Positions 1-9,853 are shown, counted from the first letter of the stretch. The stretch: 64,000 bases of DNA from Aliihoeflea sp. 2WW (GCF_000497755.1 NZ_AYOD01000006.1:1-64000); one strand, 5' to 3'. Program-made: numbers and translations. The notes: a model not told the origin generated them from the letters alone.

Positions 1-47
1 CCTTACGGCGCCCTGTCGAGAGATGGCCGGCAGGCCAGAGGGGGGTG
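1..47. repeat. Dispersed repeat fragments upstream of cysT
   Basis: Two short repeats sit side by side here. Bases 1-21 recur exactly at 4643-4663, where they form the right half of a terminator-like hairpin. Bases 29-47 recur exactly at 2743-2761, inside the 3' end of cysA. The second unit (GGCAGGCC followed by AGAG, a G run and TG) resembles the intergenic mosaic repeats I know from rhizobial genomes; that family assignment is from memory and is an inference. The window probably begins inside a terminator following an upstream gene that is not visible. Confidence 0.6.
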
Positions 48-72
48 TCTCGCACAACCCGTCCAAGCCGTC

Positions 73-897
73 ATGAGCCGCCGCCGCGTCATCCCCGGAC
101 TGCCACTCTCGCTGGGCATCACGCTCTTCTATGTCGGCCTCATCATCGCGCTGCCGCTGGGCGCGCTGGTCTTCAAGGCCGCGAGCCTCGGGCCGGAAGC
201 CTACTGGAACATCATCTCCTCCGAGCGCGCGGTGGCCAGCTATCGCGTCACGGTGCTGTCCGCACTGGCCGCCACGTTCTTCAACCTCGTCTTCGGTCTC
301 GCGCTCGCCTGGGTTCTCGTCCGCTATTCCTTTCCCGGACGGCGCCTCGTCGACGCGATCGTCGACCTGCCCTTCGCCCTGCCGACCGCCGTTGCCGGTA
401 TCGCCCTGACCACCCTCTTCGCCCCCAATGGCTGGTTCGGCGGCCCGCTTCTGGATGCCGGCATCCGCGTCGCCTATACGCCGATCGGCATCATGATCGC
501 GATGGCGTTCACCAGTCTGCCCTTCATCGTGCGCACCGTGCAGCCGGTGCTCGAAGACCTCGACCCGGCGCTCGAGGAAGCCGCGCAGTCGCTCGGCGGC
601 AGCGACCTATCGATCTTCTGGCGCGTGATCCTGCCGATCCTCTGGCCCGCACTTCTGGCCGGCACGTCGCTTGCCTTCGCGCGCAGCCTCGGCGAGTTCG
701 GCGCGATCATCTTCATCGCCGGCAACCAGCCCTTTTCGACCGAAATCACAGCGCTTCTCGCCTTCATCCGGCTTGAGGAATACGACTACCAGGCTGCCGC
801 TGCGATCGCCTCCGTCATGCTGATAACCGCCTTCGTCATGCTCGCGGTGACCAATTTCATGCAGGCGCGCGCGCTGCGCTACACGGCGAGGACCTGA
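73..897 (+). CDS. cysT: Sulfate/thiosulfate ABC transporter permease CysT
   Basis: Inner-membrane permease of the CysTWA sulfate/thiosulfate importer. The 274-residue product has about six hydrophobic segments, the first at residues 12-35, and the cytoplasmic EAA loop that docks on the ATPase begins at Glu168-Glu169-Ala170 (EEAAQSLGG). Length is normal for CysT/CysU. The ATG at 73 lacks a clear Shine-Dalgarno, probably because a repeat fragment ends at 47. cysW follows after 2 nt, so the two are co-transcribed. The periplasmic sulfate-binding gene expected upstream lies outside the window. A molybdate or tungstate permease is the main alternative, but CysW and CysA follow directly. Confidence 0.93.
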   Translation: MSRRRVIPGLPLSLGITLFYVGLIIALPLGALVFKAASLGPEAYWNIISSERAVASYRVTVLSALAATFFNLVFGLALAWVLVRYSFPGRRLVDAIVDLPFALPTAVAGIALTTLFAPNGWFGGPLLDAGIRVAYTPIGIMIAMAFTSLPFIVRTVQPVLEDLDPALEEAAQSLGGSDLSIFWRVILPILWPALLAGTSLAFARSLGEFGAIIFIAGNQPFSTEITALLAFIRLEEYDYQAAAAIASVMLITAFVMLAVTNFMQARALRYTART

Positions 898-899
898 CG

Positions 900-1781
900 A
901 TGCGACATGCGACAGGACGCCCGCCAAGGATCGGCGACAGGCCGGCCATCCGCCGCACGCTCATCGGCCTCGTGCTGATCACCGGCGCGCTTCTCATTCT
1001 CGCCCCGCTCCTGGTCATCGGTGTTCAGGCCTTTTCGATGGGCGTCGGCTATTTCGGCGCGACCATCGCCAATCCCGATACCCGCCATGCGATCTTCCTG
1101 ACTGTCGCAACCGCGCTGATCGCGGTGCCGATCAACACCATCTTCGGCGTCGCTGCCGCATGGGCGGTGACGAAGTACGATTTCTGGGGCCGACGCTTCC
1201 TGATCGTCATCATCGAGATACCGTTCTCGATCTCGCCGATCGTCGCGGGCGTCGCCTATCTCTTCGTCTACGGACTGCAGGGCTTGTTCGGGCCGATGCT
1301 GCAATCGGCCGAGATCAAGGTGCTGTTCGCCCTGCCCGGCATCGTCCTCGCGTCGATGTTCGTCACAGCACCCTTCGTCGCCCGCGAACTCATCCCGCTG
1401 ATGCAGGCGCAAGGGCGCGACCTTGAAGAAGCCGCGACCTCGCTCGGCGCGTCCGGCTGGCGCACGTTCTTCTCCGTCACGCTGCCCAACATCAAATGGG
1501 CGCTGCTTTATGGCGTCGTCCTGTGCAACGCCCGCGTGATGGGTGAATTCGGTGCGGTGTCCGTCGTCTCGGGCAACATTCGCGGCCAGACCAACACCCT
1601 GCCGCTGCACATTGAGCTGCTCTACCACGACTACAATTCTGTCGGCGCGTTCGCAGCCGCGTCCATCCTCGCGCTGCTCGCCGTCGTGACCATCATCGCC
1701 AAGGTGCTGCTCGAGCGCCAGGGCGCCGGCCGCCGCTCGCGTCCCGCACTTGCCGCCCCCATCGTCGAGGCCAAGCCATGA
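900..1781 (+). CDS. cysW: Sulfate ABC transporter permease CysW
   Basis: Second inner-membrane permease of the sulfate importer, 293 residues. A short basic N-terminus precedes a first membrane segment at about residues 21-45. The EAA loop starts near residue 176 (EEAATSLGA) and contacts the CysA ATPase. The gene begins 2 nt after cysT, and its stop overlaps the cysA start by 4 nt (ATGA arrangement at 1778-1781), which indicates translational coupling. The closing residues after about 270 are hydrophilic and variable. Confidence 0.93.
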   Translation: MRHATGRPPRIGDRPAIRRTLIGLVLITGALLILAPLLVIGVQAFSMGVGYFGATIANPDTRHAIFLTVATALIAVPINTIFGVAAAWAVTKYDFWGRRFLIVIIEIPFSISPIVAGVAYLFVYGLQGLFGPMLQSAEIKVLFALPGIVLASMFVTAPFVARELIPLMQAQGRDLEEAATSLGASGWRTFFSVTLPNIKWALLYGVVLCNARVMGEFGAVSVVSGNIRGQTNTLPLHIELLYHDYNSVGAFAAASILALLAVVTIIAKVLLERQGAGRRSRPALAAPIVEAKP

Positions 1782-4630
1782 AGATCGCCCTGAAGAACGT
1801 CGCCAAGACCTTCGACACGTTCCGCGCCGTGCGTGGTGTGTCGCTCGACATCGAAAGCGGCGAGCTCGTCGCGCTTCTCGGGCCCTCCGGCTCGGGCAAG
1901 ACGACCATCCTGCGCATGGTTGCAGGGCTCGAATATGCCGATGAGGGTCAGATATTCTTCGGCGACGAGGATGCGACCGATATCCCCGTGCGCGAGCGTG
2001 GCGTCGGCTTCGTCTTCCAGCATTACGCGCTGTTCCCGCACATGACGGTCGGCGAAAACGTCGCATTCGGCATGAAGGTGTCGAAGAAGAAGCGCTCCAA
2101 GGCCGACATCGCCGCGCGCGTCGGCGAATTGCTTCGCCTCGTCAAGCTCGACGGCCTTCAGGACCGGTTCCCGAACCAGATTTCCGGCGGCCAGCGTCAG
2201 CGCGTCGCCCTTGCCCGTGCGCTCGCGGTCGATCCGAAGGTGCTGCTGCTCGACGAGCCGTTTGGCGCCCTCGACGCCAATGTGCGCCGCGAACTGCGCC
2301 GCTGGCTGCGCGAAATCCATTCCGAACTCGGCATCACGACGTTGTTCGTCACGCACGACCAGGAAGAGGCGCTCGACCTTGCCGACCGCGTCGTCATTCT
2401 CGACGAGGGCAGGATCGTGCAGGAAGGCACGCCCGAAGAAGTGACGCGGCAGCCCAAATCGGCCTTCGTGGTGCGATTCCTCGGCGACACCAACCGCCTC
2501 GGCGCGTCTGTCGCCAACGGCATGGCCGATCTCGGCGGCGCGTCCATCGCCGCGCCAGCGCTCGCCGACGGCAAGGCTGACGCCTATCTGCGGCCGAGCG
2601 ATCTCACCTGGTCGGCGACCGGCGGCGGCATCCCCGCCTCGGTCGAGCGCGTTCTCGACCGCCCCGATTCCCGGCGCGTCATAGCGATAACGGATCAAGG
2701 CGATCCGCTCGAATTCGACGTGGCGCCTGAGGTGGCGGTCAAGGCAGGCCAGAGGGGGGTGCCTAGCGCCACGATTCCGATTGCCACTAAACCTATACTT
2801 TTCCCCCGAACCCGGTTAGGAAGGCGCAAAATTCAGCGCCGCGCCCGTTGCGCCTGCGCGCCCACTCCCGAAAGACGACCGATGACCGAATTCGAAGGCA
2901 TTTTGCCTCCGCTTGCCGCCGCACTTGAAAAGCGCGGCTATTCCTCCCTGACTCCGGTGCAGAAGGCCGTGACCGGCTCCGAACTCGGGGATGCCGATGC
3001 GCTCGTGTCGGCACAGACCGGCTCCGGCAAGACCGTCGCCTTCGGCCTCGCACTCGCGCCGACCCTGCTTGGCGACGACGAGCGTTTCGGCCCCGCCGCC
3101 GCACCGCTGGCGCTCGCCATCGCGCCGACACGAGAGCTTGCCCTTCAGGTCAAGCGCGAGCTCGAATGGCTCTATGCCGAGACCGGCGCCACCGTCGCCT
3201 CCTGCGTCGGCGGCATGGACATGCGCACGGAGCGTCGCACGCTCGAACGCGGCGCGCAGATCGTCGTAGGTACGCCGGGCCGCCTGCGCGACCACATCAC
3301 GCGCGGCTCGCTCCAGCTCGACGACATCCGCGCCGTCGTCCTCGACGAAGCCGACGAGATGCTCGACCTCGGCTTCCGCGAAGACCTCGAATTCATCCTC
3401 GAGGCCGCGCCCGACGAGCGCCGCACGCTGATGTTCTCGGCGACCGTCTCCAAGCCGATCGCCGAACTTGCCAAGAACTACCAGCGCAATGCCGTGCGCA
3501 TCTCGACCGCTGCCGAAGCGCGCCAGCATGGCGACATCGAATATCGCGCTCTCACCGTTGCCGATGCCGACCGCGAGAATGCGATCATCAACGTCCTGCG
3601 CTACTACGAGCCGACCAACGCGCTCGTCTTCTGCGCGACCCGCGCGGCGGTCAACCACATGACCGCCCGCTTCAACAATCGCGGCTTCTCGGTCGTCGCG
3701 CTGTCGGGCGAACTCAGCCAGAACGAGCGCACCCACGCGCTGCAGGCGATGCGCGACGGGCGCGCGCAGGTCTGCATCGCCACCGACGTTGCCGCGCGCG
3801 GCATCGACCTGCCGAACCTCGAACTCGTCATCCACGCCGACCTTCCGACCAACCGCGAGACGCTGCTTCACCGTTCGGGCCGGACCGGGCGCGCGGGCCG
3901 CAAGGGCATGAGCGTTCTGATCGTGCCGAACAAGGCCGGCAAGCGCGCGAGCCGGCTTCTTCAAAGTGCTTCCATCAACGCCCAGTGGGGCAAGCCGCCG
4001 ACGGCGGAGGAGGTCGTCCAGCGCGACGACGAGCGCCTGCTCGCCGATCCCGCGCTCTCGGAGCCGATCACCGAGGACGTCGAGGAGTTCGTTCGCCAGA
4101 TCCTCGAAAAGCATGGCGCCGAACAGGTCGCCGCCGCCTATGTCCGCGCCTATCGCGCCGGGCGTTCGGCACCGGAAGATCTGATGGAGGTCAACTTCGT
4201 CGAGGATCGCAAGGCCGCCAAGGAGCGCGAGCCCTTCGGCGATGCCGTCTGGTTCTCGCTGTCCATCGGCCGCAAGCAGAATGCCGAGCCGCGCTGGCTG
4301 ATCCCGATGCTGTGCCGCAACGGGAACCTGACCAAGAAGGACATCGGCGCGATCAAGATGATGCCGGAAGAGACCTTCGTCGAGATCGCCGCCGGCTCCG
4401 CCGACCGCTTTGCCGCGCTCATCGGCAAGAAGGGCGATCTGGAACGCGGTATTCGTGTAAAGCGGGTGGAAGGCACGCCGGAATTCGCGCGCGACTCCAA
4501 GCCGGCGCATCGCGGCCAGAAGCCGGACCAGAAGTTCGAGAAGAAGGACTGGTCGAAGAAGCCGGGCAAGCCGAAGTTCGAAAAGCGCCCCGACGGCTTC
4601 AAGAAGAAGAAGCCGAAGCGCGAAGGCTGA
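1778..4630 (+). CDS. cysA: CysA sulfate ATPase in one frame with a DEAD-box helicase
   Basis: A single open frame of 950 codons starts with the cysA ATG that overlaps the cysW stop and ends with the helicase stop. Residues 1 to about 322 are CysA: Walker [10 protein letters not shown] at 35-43, signature SGGQRQR at 136-142, Walker B LLLDE at 156-160, then a C-terminal TOBE-like domain. The last strand or two of that domain appear to be missing. From residue 323 the frame crosses a 19-bp dispersed repeat (2743-2761) with a six-G run. About 40 low-complexity basic residues follow before the helicase methionine at residue 369. One extra G in the run would stop cysA at once; one fewer would stop it at 2817-2819. 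The fusion is therefore either real, after a repeat insertion at the cysA end, or a base-calling artefact. CysA normally ends near 340-360 residues. Confidence 0.75.
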   Translation: MKIALKNVAKTFDTFRAVRGVSLDIESGELVALLGPSGSGKTTILRMVAGLEYADEGQIFFGDEDATDIPVRERGVGFVFQHYALFPHMTVGENVAFGMKVSKKKRSKADIAARVGELLRLVKLDGLQDRFPNQISGGQRQRVALARALAVDPKVLLLDEPFGALDANVRRELRRWLREIHSELGITTLFVTHDQEEALDLADRVVILDEGRIVQEGTPEEVTRQPKSAFVVRFLGDTNRLGASVANGMADLGGASIAAPALADGKADAYLRPSDLTWSATGGGIPASVERVLDRPDSRRVIAITDQGDPLEFDVAPEVAVKAGQRGVPSATIPIATKPILFPRTRLGRRKIQRRARCACAPTPERRPMTEFEGILPPLAAALEKRGYSSLTPVQKAVTGSELGDADALVSAQTGSGKTVAFGLALAPTLLGDDERFGPAAAPLALAIAPTRELALQVKRELEWLYAETGATVASCVGGMDMRTERRTLERGAQIVVGTPGRLRDHITRGSLQLDDIRAVVLDEADEMLDLGFREDLEFILEAAPDERRTLMFSATVSKPIAELAKNYQRNAVRISTAAEARQHGDIEYRALTVADADRENAIINVLRYYEPTNALVFCATRAAVNHMTARFNNRGFSVVALSGELSQNERTHALQAMRDGRAQVCIATDVAARGIDLPNLELVIHADLPTNRETLLHRSGRTGRAGRKGMSVLIVPNKAGKRASRLLQSASINAQWGKPPTAEEVVQRDDERLLADPALSEPITEDVEEFVRQILEKHGAEQVAAAYVRAYRAGRSAPEDLMEVNFVEDRKAAKEREPFGDAVWFSLSIGRKQNAEPRWLIPMLCRNGNLTKKDIGAIKMMPEETFVEIAAGSADRFAALIGKKGDLERGIRVKRVEGTPEFARDSKPAHRGQKPDQKFEKKDWSKKPGKPKFEKRPDGFKKKKPKREG
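2743..2761. repeat. 19-bp dispersed repeat at the cysA 3' end
   Basis: This is an exact second copy of bases 29-47. It lies in frame inside the C-terminal part of cysA and encodes GQRGV-like residues, replacing the expected end of the domain. The six-G run (2754-2759) is a plausible slippage or base-calling site. Confidence 0.65.
2882..4630 (+). CDS. DEAD-box ATP-dependent RNA helicase, likely native start
   Basis: RNA helicase of 582 residues if translated from the ATG at 2882, in the same frame as cysA. The Q motif is near residues 4-27, motif I AQTGSGKT at 44-51, APTREL at 81-86, DEAD at 155-158, SAT at 186-188, and motif [12 protein letters not shown] near 325-335. A DbpA-type RNA-binding domain follows at about 435-520, then a lysine-rich tail. 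This architecture matches alphaproteobacterial DEAD-box proteins linked to ribosome assembly and cold adaptation. A TATACT box at 2794-2799 and a weak GAAAGACG before the ATG would allow expression independent of cysA; no good -35 was found. A complete helicase from this start argues that it is normally a separate gene. Confidence 0.85.
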   Translation: MTEFEGILPPLAAALEKRGYSSLTPVQKAVTGSELGDADALVSAQTGSGKTVAFGLALAPTLLGDDERFGPAAAPLALAIAPTRELALQVKRELEWLYAETGATVASCVGGMDMRTERRTLERGAQIVVGTPGRLRDHITRGSLQLDDIRAVVLDEADEMLDLGFREDLEFILEAAPDERRTLMFSATVSKPIAELAKNYQRNAVRISTAAEARQHGDIEYRALTVADADRENAIINVLRYYEPTNALVFCATRAAVNHMTARFNNRGFSVVALSGELSQNERTHALQAMRDGRAQVCIATDVAARGIDLPNLELVIHADLPTNRETLLHRSGRTGRAGRKGMSVLIVPNKAGKRASRLLQSASINAQWGKPPTAEEVVQRDDERLLADPALSEPITEDVEEFVRQILEKHGAEQVAAAYVRAYRAGRSAPEDLMEVNFVEDRKAAKEREPFGDAVWFSLSIGRKQNAEPRWLIPMLCRNGNLTKKDIGAIKMMPEETFVEIAAGSADRFAALIGKKGDLERGIRVKRVEGTPEFARDSKPAHRGQKPDQKFEKKDWSKKPGKPKFEKRPDGFKKKKPKREG

Positions 4631-4637
4631 AATCGAA

Positions 4638-4655
4638 GGGCGCCTTACGGCGCCC
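4638..4655. terminator. Hairpin between helicase and PepSY genes
   Basis: A perfect 7-bp inverted repeat, GGGCGCC and GGCGCCC around a TTAC loop, sits between two convergent stops (4630 and 4664). It has no T run, so it may act as a bidirectional or Rho-assisted terminator. Bases 4643-4663 are identical to window bases 1-21, so the hairpin is part of a repeated unit. Confidence 0.55.
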
Positions 4656-4663
4656 TGTCGAGA

Positions 4664-4912
4664 CTATCGCGGTTGCCCCGAAGCCGGATCGATGTCGATG
4701 TCGATCTTGGCACCGTCGGCGCGGTAATATTCGATCTCCCAATAGCCGTCGCTGTCCCATTCGATTTCGTCGAAATAGCCAAAACCGTCTTCGGCTTCGA
4801 TCGTTGCGAGAATTTCTGAAAGCGGGACCGAGCCCGGCGCGGGCTGGGCAAGAGAGGGCATTGACAGTCCGGCAGCGATCAACAGGCTGGCGGCGGCAAG
4901 TTGCAACTTCAT
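4664..4912 (-). CDS. PepSY domain-containing secreted protein
   Basis: Small exported protein of 82 residues. A signal peptide (basic MKL start, hydrophobic core, cleavage after SLAQ near residue 23) precedes one PepSY-like domain with the acidic motif DEIEWDSDGYWEIEYY and a DIDIDPASG turn. PepSY domains are thought to modulate periplasmic peptidases or envelope proteins; the target here is unknown. The start at 4912 is chosen because GAGGAG lies about 7 nt upstream and the signal peptide begins there; an in-frame ATG at 4945 would add 11 residues. It is convergent with the helicase gene and downstream of parC. Confidence 0.75.
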   Translation of the reverse strand: MKLQLAAASLLIAAGLSMPSLAQPAPGSVPLSEILATIEAEDGFGYFDEIEWDSDGYWEIEYYRADGAKIDIDIDPASGQPR

Positions 4913-4971
4913 CAAGAACTCCTCGGCTGGGTCGGTGAAGGCCAACGCAAGGTTGCAACGATGGTTCCTGG

Positions 4972-7254
4972 TTAGAACTTGCCCGTCCTTGGGAAGCCCT
5001 TCGGCACCATGCGACCGGCGCTGGCACGGTTACCGATCCACTCGATCAGCTCGGCCTGGCTGCGGGTGAATCCGCGTCCGGCCGAATCCGTCCAGGTCAG
5101 CCCCGCCTCCATCGCGAAGGTCTTTGCGTCCGACACGCCGCCATCCTTGTAGCGCTGCAGGCGCACGCCCTTGCCGCGCGTCATTTCCGGGACCTCGACC
5201 AGCGGGAACACGAGCAGCTTGCGGTTGTCGCCGACGATGGCGAGGTGGTCGCCCGAAACGGTCAGGCACAGCCGCGCCTCATCCGGCGACTTGACGTTCA
5301 TCACCTGCCTGCCCTTGCGGGTATTGGCGACGACTTCGCCTTCCGGCACGGTGAAGCCATAGCCTTCGCGGCTGACGAGCAGCAGCTTGCGCTGCGGATC
5401 GTGGACGAAGGCGGTCAGGATGTCCTGATCGTTTTCCATGTCGACCATGATACGGATCGGCTCGCCATGCCCGCGCCCGCCCGGCAGCCGGTCGGCACCG
5501 AGCGTGTAGAACTTGCCGCCCGTGGTGAAGACGATGATCTTGTCCGTCGTCTGCGCGTGGAAGGCGAGCTTGAGCTTGTCGCCTTCCTTGAAGGTCAGCG
5601 CCGAGAAATCGGCCATGTGGCCCTTCATCGCCCGCAGCCAGCCCTTTTCGGAAACGACGATTGTCACCGGCTCCTTCTCGATCATCGCATGGTGGATGTC
5701 GCCGACATCATGCTCCGGCGCGTCGGCGAACTGCGTACGGCGGCGACCGAGATCGGTGTGCGAGCCGAACTTGTCGCGGATCTTCTCGACCTCCCAGCGG
5801 ATGGTCTTCCACTGCTTGGCCTCGGAGGCGAGCAGGCCTTCGATCTGCGCCTTCTCGGCAGTCAGCGCCTCGTGCTCCTTGCGGATCTCGAACTCCTCAA
5901 GCTTGCGCAGATTGCGCAGGCGCATGTTGAGGATGGCTTCGGCCTGGATATCCGTCAGGTCCCAGCGGGCGATCATCACCTTCTTGGGCTCATCTTCCTC
6001 GCGGATGATGCGGATGACCTCGTCGATGTTGAGGTATGCGATCAGCAGGCCGCCGAGGATTTCCAGCCGCCGTTCGATTTCCGCCAGCCGGTGGCGCGAG
6101 CGGCGGATCAGAACTTCCTTGCGATGCTCCAGCCATTCGACGAGGACGCCCTTGAGCGAGAGCACGTTCGGCACCTTGCCGCGCGTCAGGACGTTCATGT
6201 TGAGCGGAAATCGGCTTTCGAGCTCGGTCAGCTTGAAAACGGATTCCATCAGCAATGCCGGGTCGACCAGCCGGCTTTTCGGCACCAGCACGAGGCGAAT
6301 GTCCTCCGCGCTTTCGTCGCGGACGTCATCGAGCAGCGGCAGCTTGCGGGCGAGCAGGAGTTCGGCGACCTTCTCGACCAGCCGCGCCTTCTGGACGCCA
6401 TAGGGAATCTCGGTGACGACGATCTGGTAGGTGCCCCTGCCCTGGTCTTCCTGCTCCCATCTGGCGCGCACGCGGAACGAGCCGCGCCCGGTCTTGTAGG
6501 CCTGCGCGATCATGTCGAAATCGTCGACGATAATGCCGCCGGTCGGGAAGTCCGGCCCGCGCACCATGTTCTCGTCCGGGTCGGTCGGGTGCGGCTCGCG
6601 GGTCAAAAGGTCCTCGACCTCGGCGTCCGGGTGGTCGATCAAATGCAGCGCGGCTTTGCAGAGTTCGGCGAGGTTATGCGGCGGCACCGACGTCGCCATG
6701 CCGACGGCGATGCCGGACGAGCCATTGGCGAGAAGGTTCGGGAAGGCGCCGGGCAGGACGACCGGTTCCTCGTCCTCCTCATTGTAGGTCGGGCGAAAAT
6801 CGACCGCATCCTCGGTGATGCCGGCCAGAAGCTCGGTCGTCACCTCGGTCATCCGCGCTTCGGTGTAGCGCATGGCGGCGGCGTTATCGCCGTCGATATT
6901 GCCGAAATTGCCCTGCCCGTCGACGAGCGGATAGCGCACCGAGAAAGACTGCGCGAGGCGCACCAGCGCGTCATAGATCGACTGGTCGCCATGCGGGTGG
7001 AACTTGCCCATCACCTCGCCGACGATGCGGGCGCACTTGGCGAAGCCCTGCTCGGGGTTCAGCCGAAGGAGGCGCATCGCGTGGACGATGCGGCGGTGGA
7101 CGGGCTTCAGCCCGTCGCGCACGTCCGGCAGCGCGCGGTGCATAATGGTCGAGAGCGCATAGGCCAGATAGCGCTCTTCGAGCGCCTTCTTCAGGTCGAC
7201 CGGCTCGATATGATCGCCGTCTCCGGCGCCAGGCGGCAAAAGGCTTTTTCCCAT
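4972..7254 (-). CDS. parC: DNA topoisomerase IV subunit A
   Basis: ParC, the DNA-cleaving subunit of topoisomerase IV, which decatenates daughter chromosomes with ParE. It has 760 residues, normal for alphaproteobacterial ParC. The catalytic tyrosine is Tyr130 in [10 protein letters not shown], and the breakage-reunion domain extends to about residue 490 with a coiled-coil near 370-470. The C-terminal beta-propeller is shorter than in GyrA and lacks an obvious GyrA box (QRRGGKG), which favours ParC. Gln91 follows HPHGD in the quinolone-determining region where E. coli ParC has Ser80; I cannot tell whether this is typical of the lineage. parE is not in the window. Confidence 0.95.
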   Translation of the reverse strand: MGKSLLPPGAGDGDHIEPVDLKKALEERYLAYALSTIMHRALPDVRDGLKPVHRRIVHAMRLLRLNPEQGFAKCARIVGEVMGKFHPHGDQSIYDALVRLAQSFSVRYPLVDGQGNFGNIDGDNAAAMRYTEARMTEVTTELLAGITEDAVDFRPTYNEEDEEPVVLPGAFPNLLANGSSGIAVGMATSVPPHNLAELCKAALHLIDHPDAEVEDLLTREPHPTDPDENMVRGPDFPTGGIIVDDFDMIAQAYKTGRGSFRVRARWEQEDQGRGTYQIVVTEIPYGVQKARLVEKVAELLLARKLPLLDDVRDESAEDIRLVLVPKSRLVDPALLMESVFKLTELESRFPLNMNVLTRGKVPNVLSLKGVLVEWLEHRKEVLIRRSRHRLAEIERRLEILGGLLIAYLNIDEVIRIIREEDEPKKVMIARWDLTDIQAEAILNMRLRNLRKLEEFEIRKEHEALTAEKAQIEGLLASEAKQWKTIRWEVEKIRDKFGSHTDLGRRRTQFADAPEHDVGDIHHAMIEKEPVTIVVSEKGWLRAMKGHMADFSALTFKEGDKLKLAFHAQTTDKIIVFTTGGKFYTLGADRLPGGRGHGEPIRIMVDMENDQDILTAFVHDPQRKLLLVSREGYGFTVPEGEVVANTRKGRQVMNVKSPDEARLCLTVSGDHLAIVGDNRKLLVFPLVEVPEMTRGKGVRLQRYKDGGVSDAKTFAMEAGLTWTDSAGRGFTRSQAELIEWIGNRASAGRMVPKGFPRTGKF

Positions 7255-7423
7255 GGGTATGGCTTAACCAGCCGGGGGATTCGCAGCAAGGCCACGCGCC
7301 GCCGCACCCCGTGTCAATCCACCGAAAAGCGCCACCCCATGATTTTGTGCCACAGAAACATCATTTGCGTTTTCGCCACGTCTGCGCTCTGTGTCCTCTA
7401 GATCAAAGGATTTAGGTTTTTCG

Positions 7424-8605
7424 ATGCAGATCGTTGCAACTGGAATGAAGACATTGGCGCTCGGCTGCGCGCTCACTGCAACCACGCTGACGGGCGCATT
7501 CGCGCAGGATGTCGACGCCGCGCTAGCGCGCATGAAGGTGTTGATGGCGGAACAGGGCGTCACGCTCGACTGGGCGGACGCCGAAATTTCGGGCGCGAAC
7601 GCCACTCTCACCGGTGTCACCGTCACCTCTGAAGGCACGGCCGAGCCGATCGGCGATATCGAGGTGACAGGTATCGCGGATGCCGAAAATGGCTACCGCG
7701 TCGGCAGCATCGAAATGCCGACCTACACCGCGACCGAAGCCGGCGGCACGCTCACGCTGACCGATCTGGTCATGGATGAAGTCTTTCTGCCCAACGAGGG
7801 CTTGGACGTCGGAGGTGCGGAAATCTTCTTCTACGAGCGCGCGGCGCTCGGCGCGGCCACGCTCGAGACCGATGGCCGCGAGATTTTTTCCCTCACCAAT
7901 CTGAACGTCGAAATCACGCCGCCTGAAGACGATGGCGAACTCGCCTTCACCGGCGGCGCCGACGCCTTCACGGCAGACCTGAGCGTTTCAGACGACCCCA
8001 AGCACACCGAAGTCCTGACGCGTCTCGGCTACGAGCAGGTTTCCGGCAGCATGGCCTTTGCCGGAAGCTGGGCCGCAGGCGACGGGCGGCTGAAGCTGTC
8101 TCAATACGATTTCGTCGTCGACGACGCCGGCACGCTCGGCATCAGCTTCGACGTCAGCGGCTACACGCCCGAATTCATCAAGGCGTTGCGCGAGACTTCG
8201 GAGCGAATGGCCGCGAGTTCGCAGGCGGAGCAATCGCGGCATGGGCTCGCCATGCTCGGCCTGATGCAGCAGCTCAGCCTGTATGGGCTGGAAATTACCT
8301 ATGACGACGCGTCACTGACCACGAACGTGCTTGAATTCGCCGCCGAGGAACAGGAAATCTCGGCGGCCGACGTCGCTAACCAGACCAAGGCCGTCCTGCC
8401 CTTCATGATGGCCGGCATCAACGCGCCGCAGCTTTCGCAGATGGTGACGGCGGCGCTGTCGCAATTCCTGGACAACCCGCAATCGCTGACGATCCGCGCC
8501 GCTCCGGCCCAGCCCGTCCCCTTTTCGATGCTGCTTGCCGCCGGAATGGCCTCGCCCGACGCGCTCGTGCAGCAGTTGAACCTGAGCGTGACCGCGAACG
8601 ACTAG
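7424..8605 (+). CDS. Secreted protein of unknown function
   Basis: Predicted exported protein of 393 residues with no family I recognise. A signal peptide at about residues 1-28 ends TGAFAQ. The mature part is acidic and rich in Ala, Thr, Leu and Gly, with alternating beta-type segments (for example LTGVTVTSEGTAEPIGDIEVTGIAD) and a more helical C-terminal half. The pattern resembles a periplasmic or outer-membrane-associated beta-rich protein. The start at 7424 is used, though an ATG at 7445 (MKTLALG) gives an equally good signal peptide. It is divergent from parC and convergent with the DUF922 gene, and looks like a single-gene unit. Confidence 0.7.
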   Translation: MQIVATGMKTLALGCALTATTLTGAFAQDVDAALARMKVLMAEQGVTLDWADAEISGANATLTGVTVTSEGTAEPIGDIEVTGIADAENGYRVGSIEMPTYTATEAGGTLTLTDLVMDEVFLPNEGLDVGGAEIFFYERAALGAATLETDGREIFSLTNLNVEITPPEDDGELAFTGGADAFTADLSVSDDPKHTEVLTRLGYEQVSGSMAFAGSWAAGDGRLKLSQYDFVVDDAGTLGISFDVSGYTPEFIKALRETSERMAASSQAEQSRHGLAMLGLMQQLSLYGLEITYDDASLTTNVLEFAAEEQEISAADVANQTKAVLPFMMAGINAPQLSQMVTAALSQFLDNPQSLTIRAAPAQPVPFSMLLAAGMASPDALVQQLNLSVTAND

Positions 8606-8618
8606 GCGTCGAGCAAAG

Positions 8619-9209
8619 TCAGCCGTTGACGAGGGTCAGGATGAGCTGGTGGATGTTGCCGCCATTGCCCATCTCGACCCGGTCGAAATCCCGGCTCTTC
8701 TGGCGCTGCGCCTGCGAAAGTTCGCCCAGCCGCGCCTGAAGCTTCTGGCGCACCTTCTGGCAGCCTGCGTCGTCGGGCGCGCTCAAGCCGACCGAATAGG
8801 CCTCGATGGCGCGGACCATGTCCTTGATGTCCTCGCCATGCACGTTCTCATGGGCGCGGATGCCCTCGATGAACCGATCCCAGCTGCGCTGCATGTCCGC
8901 AGACAGGCTGCTCGACGGCTTGGGCAGGGCATAGGTGATGATCAGATGCGGGCGCGCGGTGACCAGCACGCAGGAACCGTCCGGCTGGGGCTGGTAGTCG
9001 CGCGACCACTTCAGATCGAAATTCGTATAGGCGATGGCGCGGCCGATGCCGATCTTGGGGCCGTTCGCGCCGATCGACTGGTAGAGCTCGATGCCGGTTG
9101 TGCCGGAGATCGAATAGGGCTCGACCCGCTCGACGGCTTCCCAATTGGCCTGGGCGACAGGAATGGCCGTGGCGACCAGCGCCAGCACTAGCAGTGCACG
9201 TCGGATCAT
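8619..9209 (-). CDS. DUF922 family putative Zn-dependent protease, secreted
   Basis: Exported protein of 196 residues with a signal peptide ending near VAQA (residue 21). It carries an HENVH motif at residues 120-124, the HExxH zinc-metallopeptidase signature and the main feature of the DUF922 family. Three cysteines are visible (Cys80, one near 155, and none forming a lipobox), so it is probably soluble in the periplasm. The start at 9209 overlaps the pcp stop by 4 nt (ATGA), implying translational coupling; an ATG at 9221 would add four residues. The substrate is unknown. Confidence 0.78.
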   Translation of the reverse strand: MIRRALLVLALVATAIPVAQANWEAVERVEPYSISGTTGIELYQSIGANGPKIGIGRAIAYTNFDLKWSRDYQPQPDGSCVLVTARPHLIITYALPKPSSSLSADMQRSWDRFIEGIRAHENVHGEDIKDMVRAIEAYSVGLSAPDDAGCQKVRQKLQARLGELSQAQRQKSRDFDRVEMGNGGNIHQLILTLVNG

Positions 9210-9850
9210 GATCCGCTCCATGCGTCGACCGCCGCCGACAGGATGATGTCCGCGCCGCGGCGCAGATCGGCGAGCAATAGGGTCGCTCCGGGCGCCGAAG
9301 CATCCGTGTCGAGTGGCGGGACGTGGATGAAGCCCGTCATTGCCGGCTTCAGACCGTCGCAGGCATGGGCGGCGGAAAGCGTGAAGACCGTGTTGCACAG
9401 ATAGCCGCCGGCATCGTCCGACCACTCGACCGGCAGGCCGGCTGCGGCGAGACGTCGCTCCATCTCGTCGAGCGGCAGTGTCGCTGCGATTGTCTCTGGA
9501 CCGGCGCAGATCGCGGCGGCCGCAGGCAAATTGCCGAGATTGTCCGGCCGCGCCTTGGCATTGGTGTTGCGGGCAACGCGTTCGAGCCGGAAACCCTGGC
9601 ATTCGCGCGCAAGTCCGAAATGCAGCGCGATGTCCGGCTCGAAATCCACGCAAAGGGCGGCAAGCTGAGCCGCGATCGTGTCGTATTCGACGGACAGCAC
9701 AGCCGTTTTCAGATCGGCATCAATGGACGGCGGTGTCTCGCGCAGATTTCCCACCAGCGCCTCGGTCGGATTGACCGGAGCGCCGGGGAAGACCGAAAAA
9801 CCCGTCAGGAGAATGCGCGGGCGACGCTGCTCAACCATGCCGCCCGCCAT
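9206..9850 (-). CDS. pcp: Pyroglutamyl-peptidase I (family C15)
   Basis: Cytosolic cysteine peptidase that removes N-terminal pyroglutamate from peptides. The C15 catalytic triad can be placed: Glu90 in FRLERVARN, Cys152 in GGYLCNTVF and His176 in TGFIHVP. The 214-residue length is normal. The start is either the ATG at 9850, 3 nt after the aspS stop, or the ATG at 9838. Upstream it follows aspS and downstream it overlaps the DUF922 protease by 4 nt, so aspS-pcp-DUF922 probably form one transcript. Confidence 0.9.
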   Translation of the reverse strand: MAGGMVEQRRPRILLTGFSVFPGAPVNPTEALVGNLRETPPSIDADLKTAVLSVEYDTIAAQLAALCVDFEPDIALHFGLARECQGFRLERVARNTNAKARPDNLGNLPAAAAICAGPETIAATLPLDEMERRLAAAGLPVEWSDDAGGYLCNTVFTLSAAHACDGLKPAMTGFIHVPPLDTDASAPGATLLLADLRRGADIILSAAVDAWSGS

Positions 9851-9853
9851 TCG

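Noticed and set aside
5245-7401. A 718-codon open frame antisense to parC
   Set aside because: parC motifs are complete on the other strand; this frame has only Arg/Asp/Val-rich shadow sequence.
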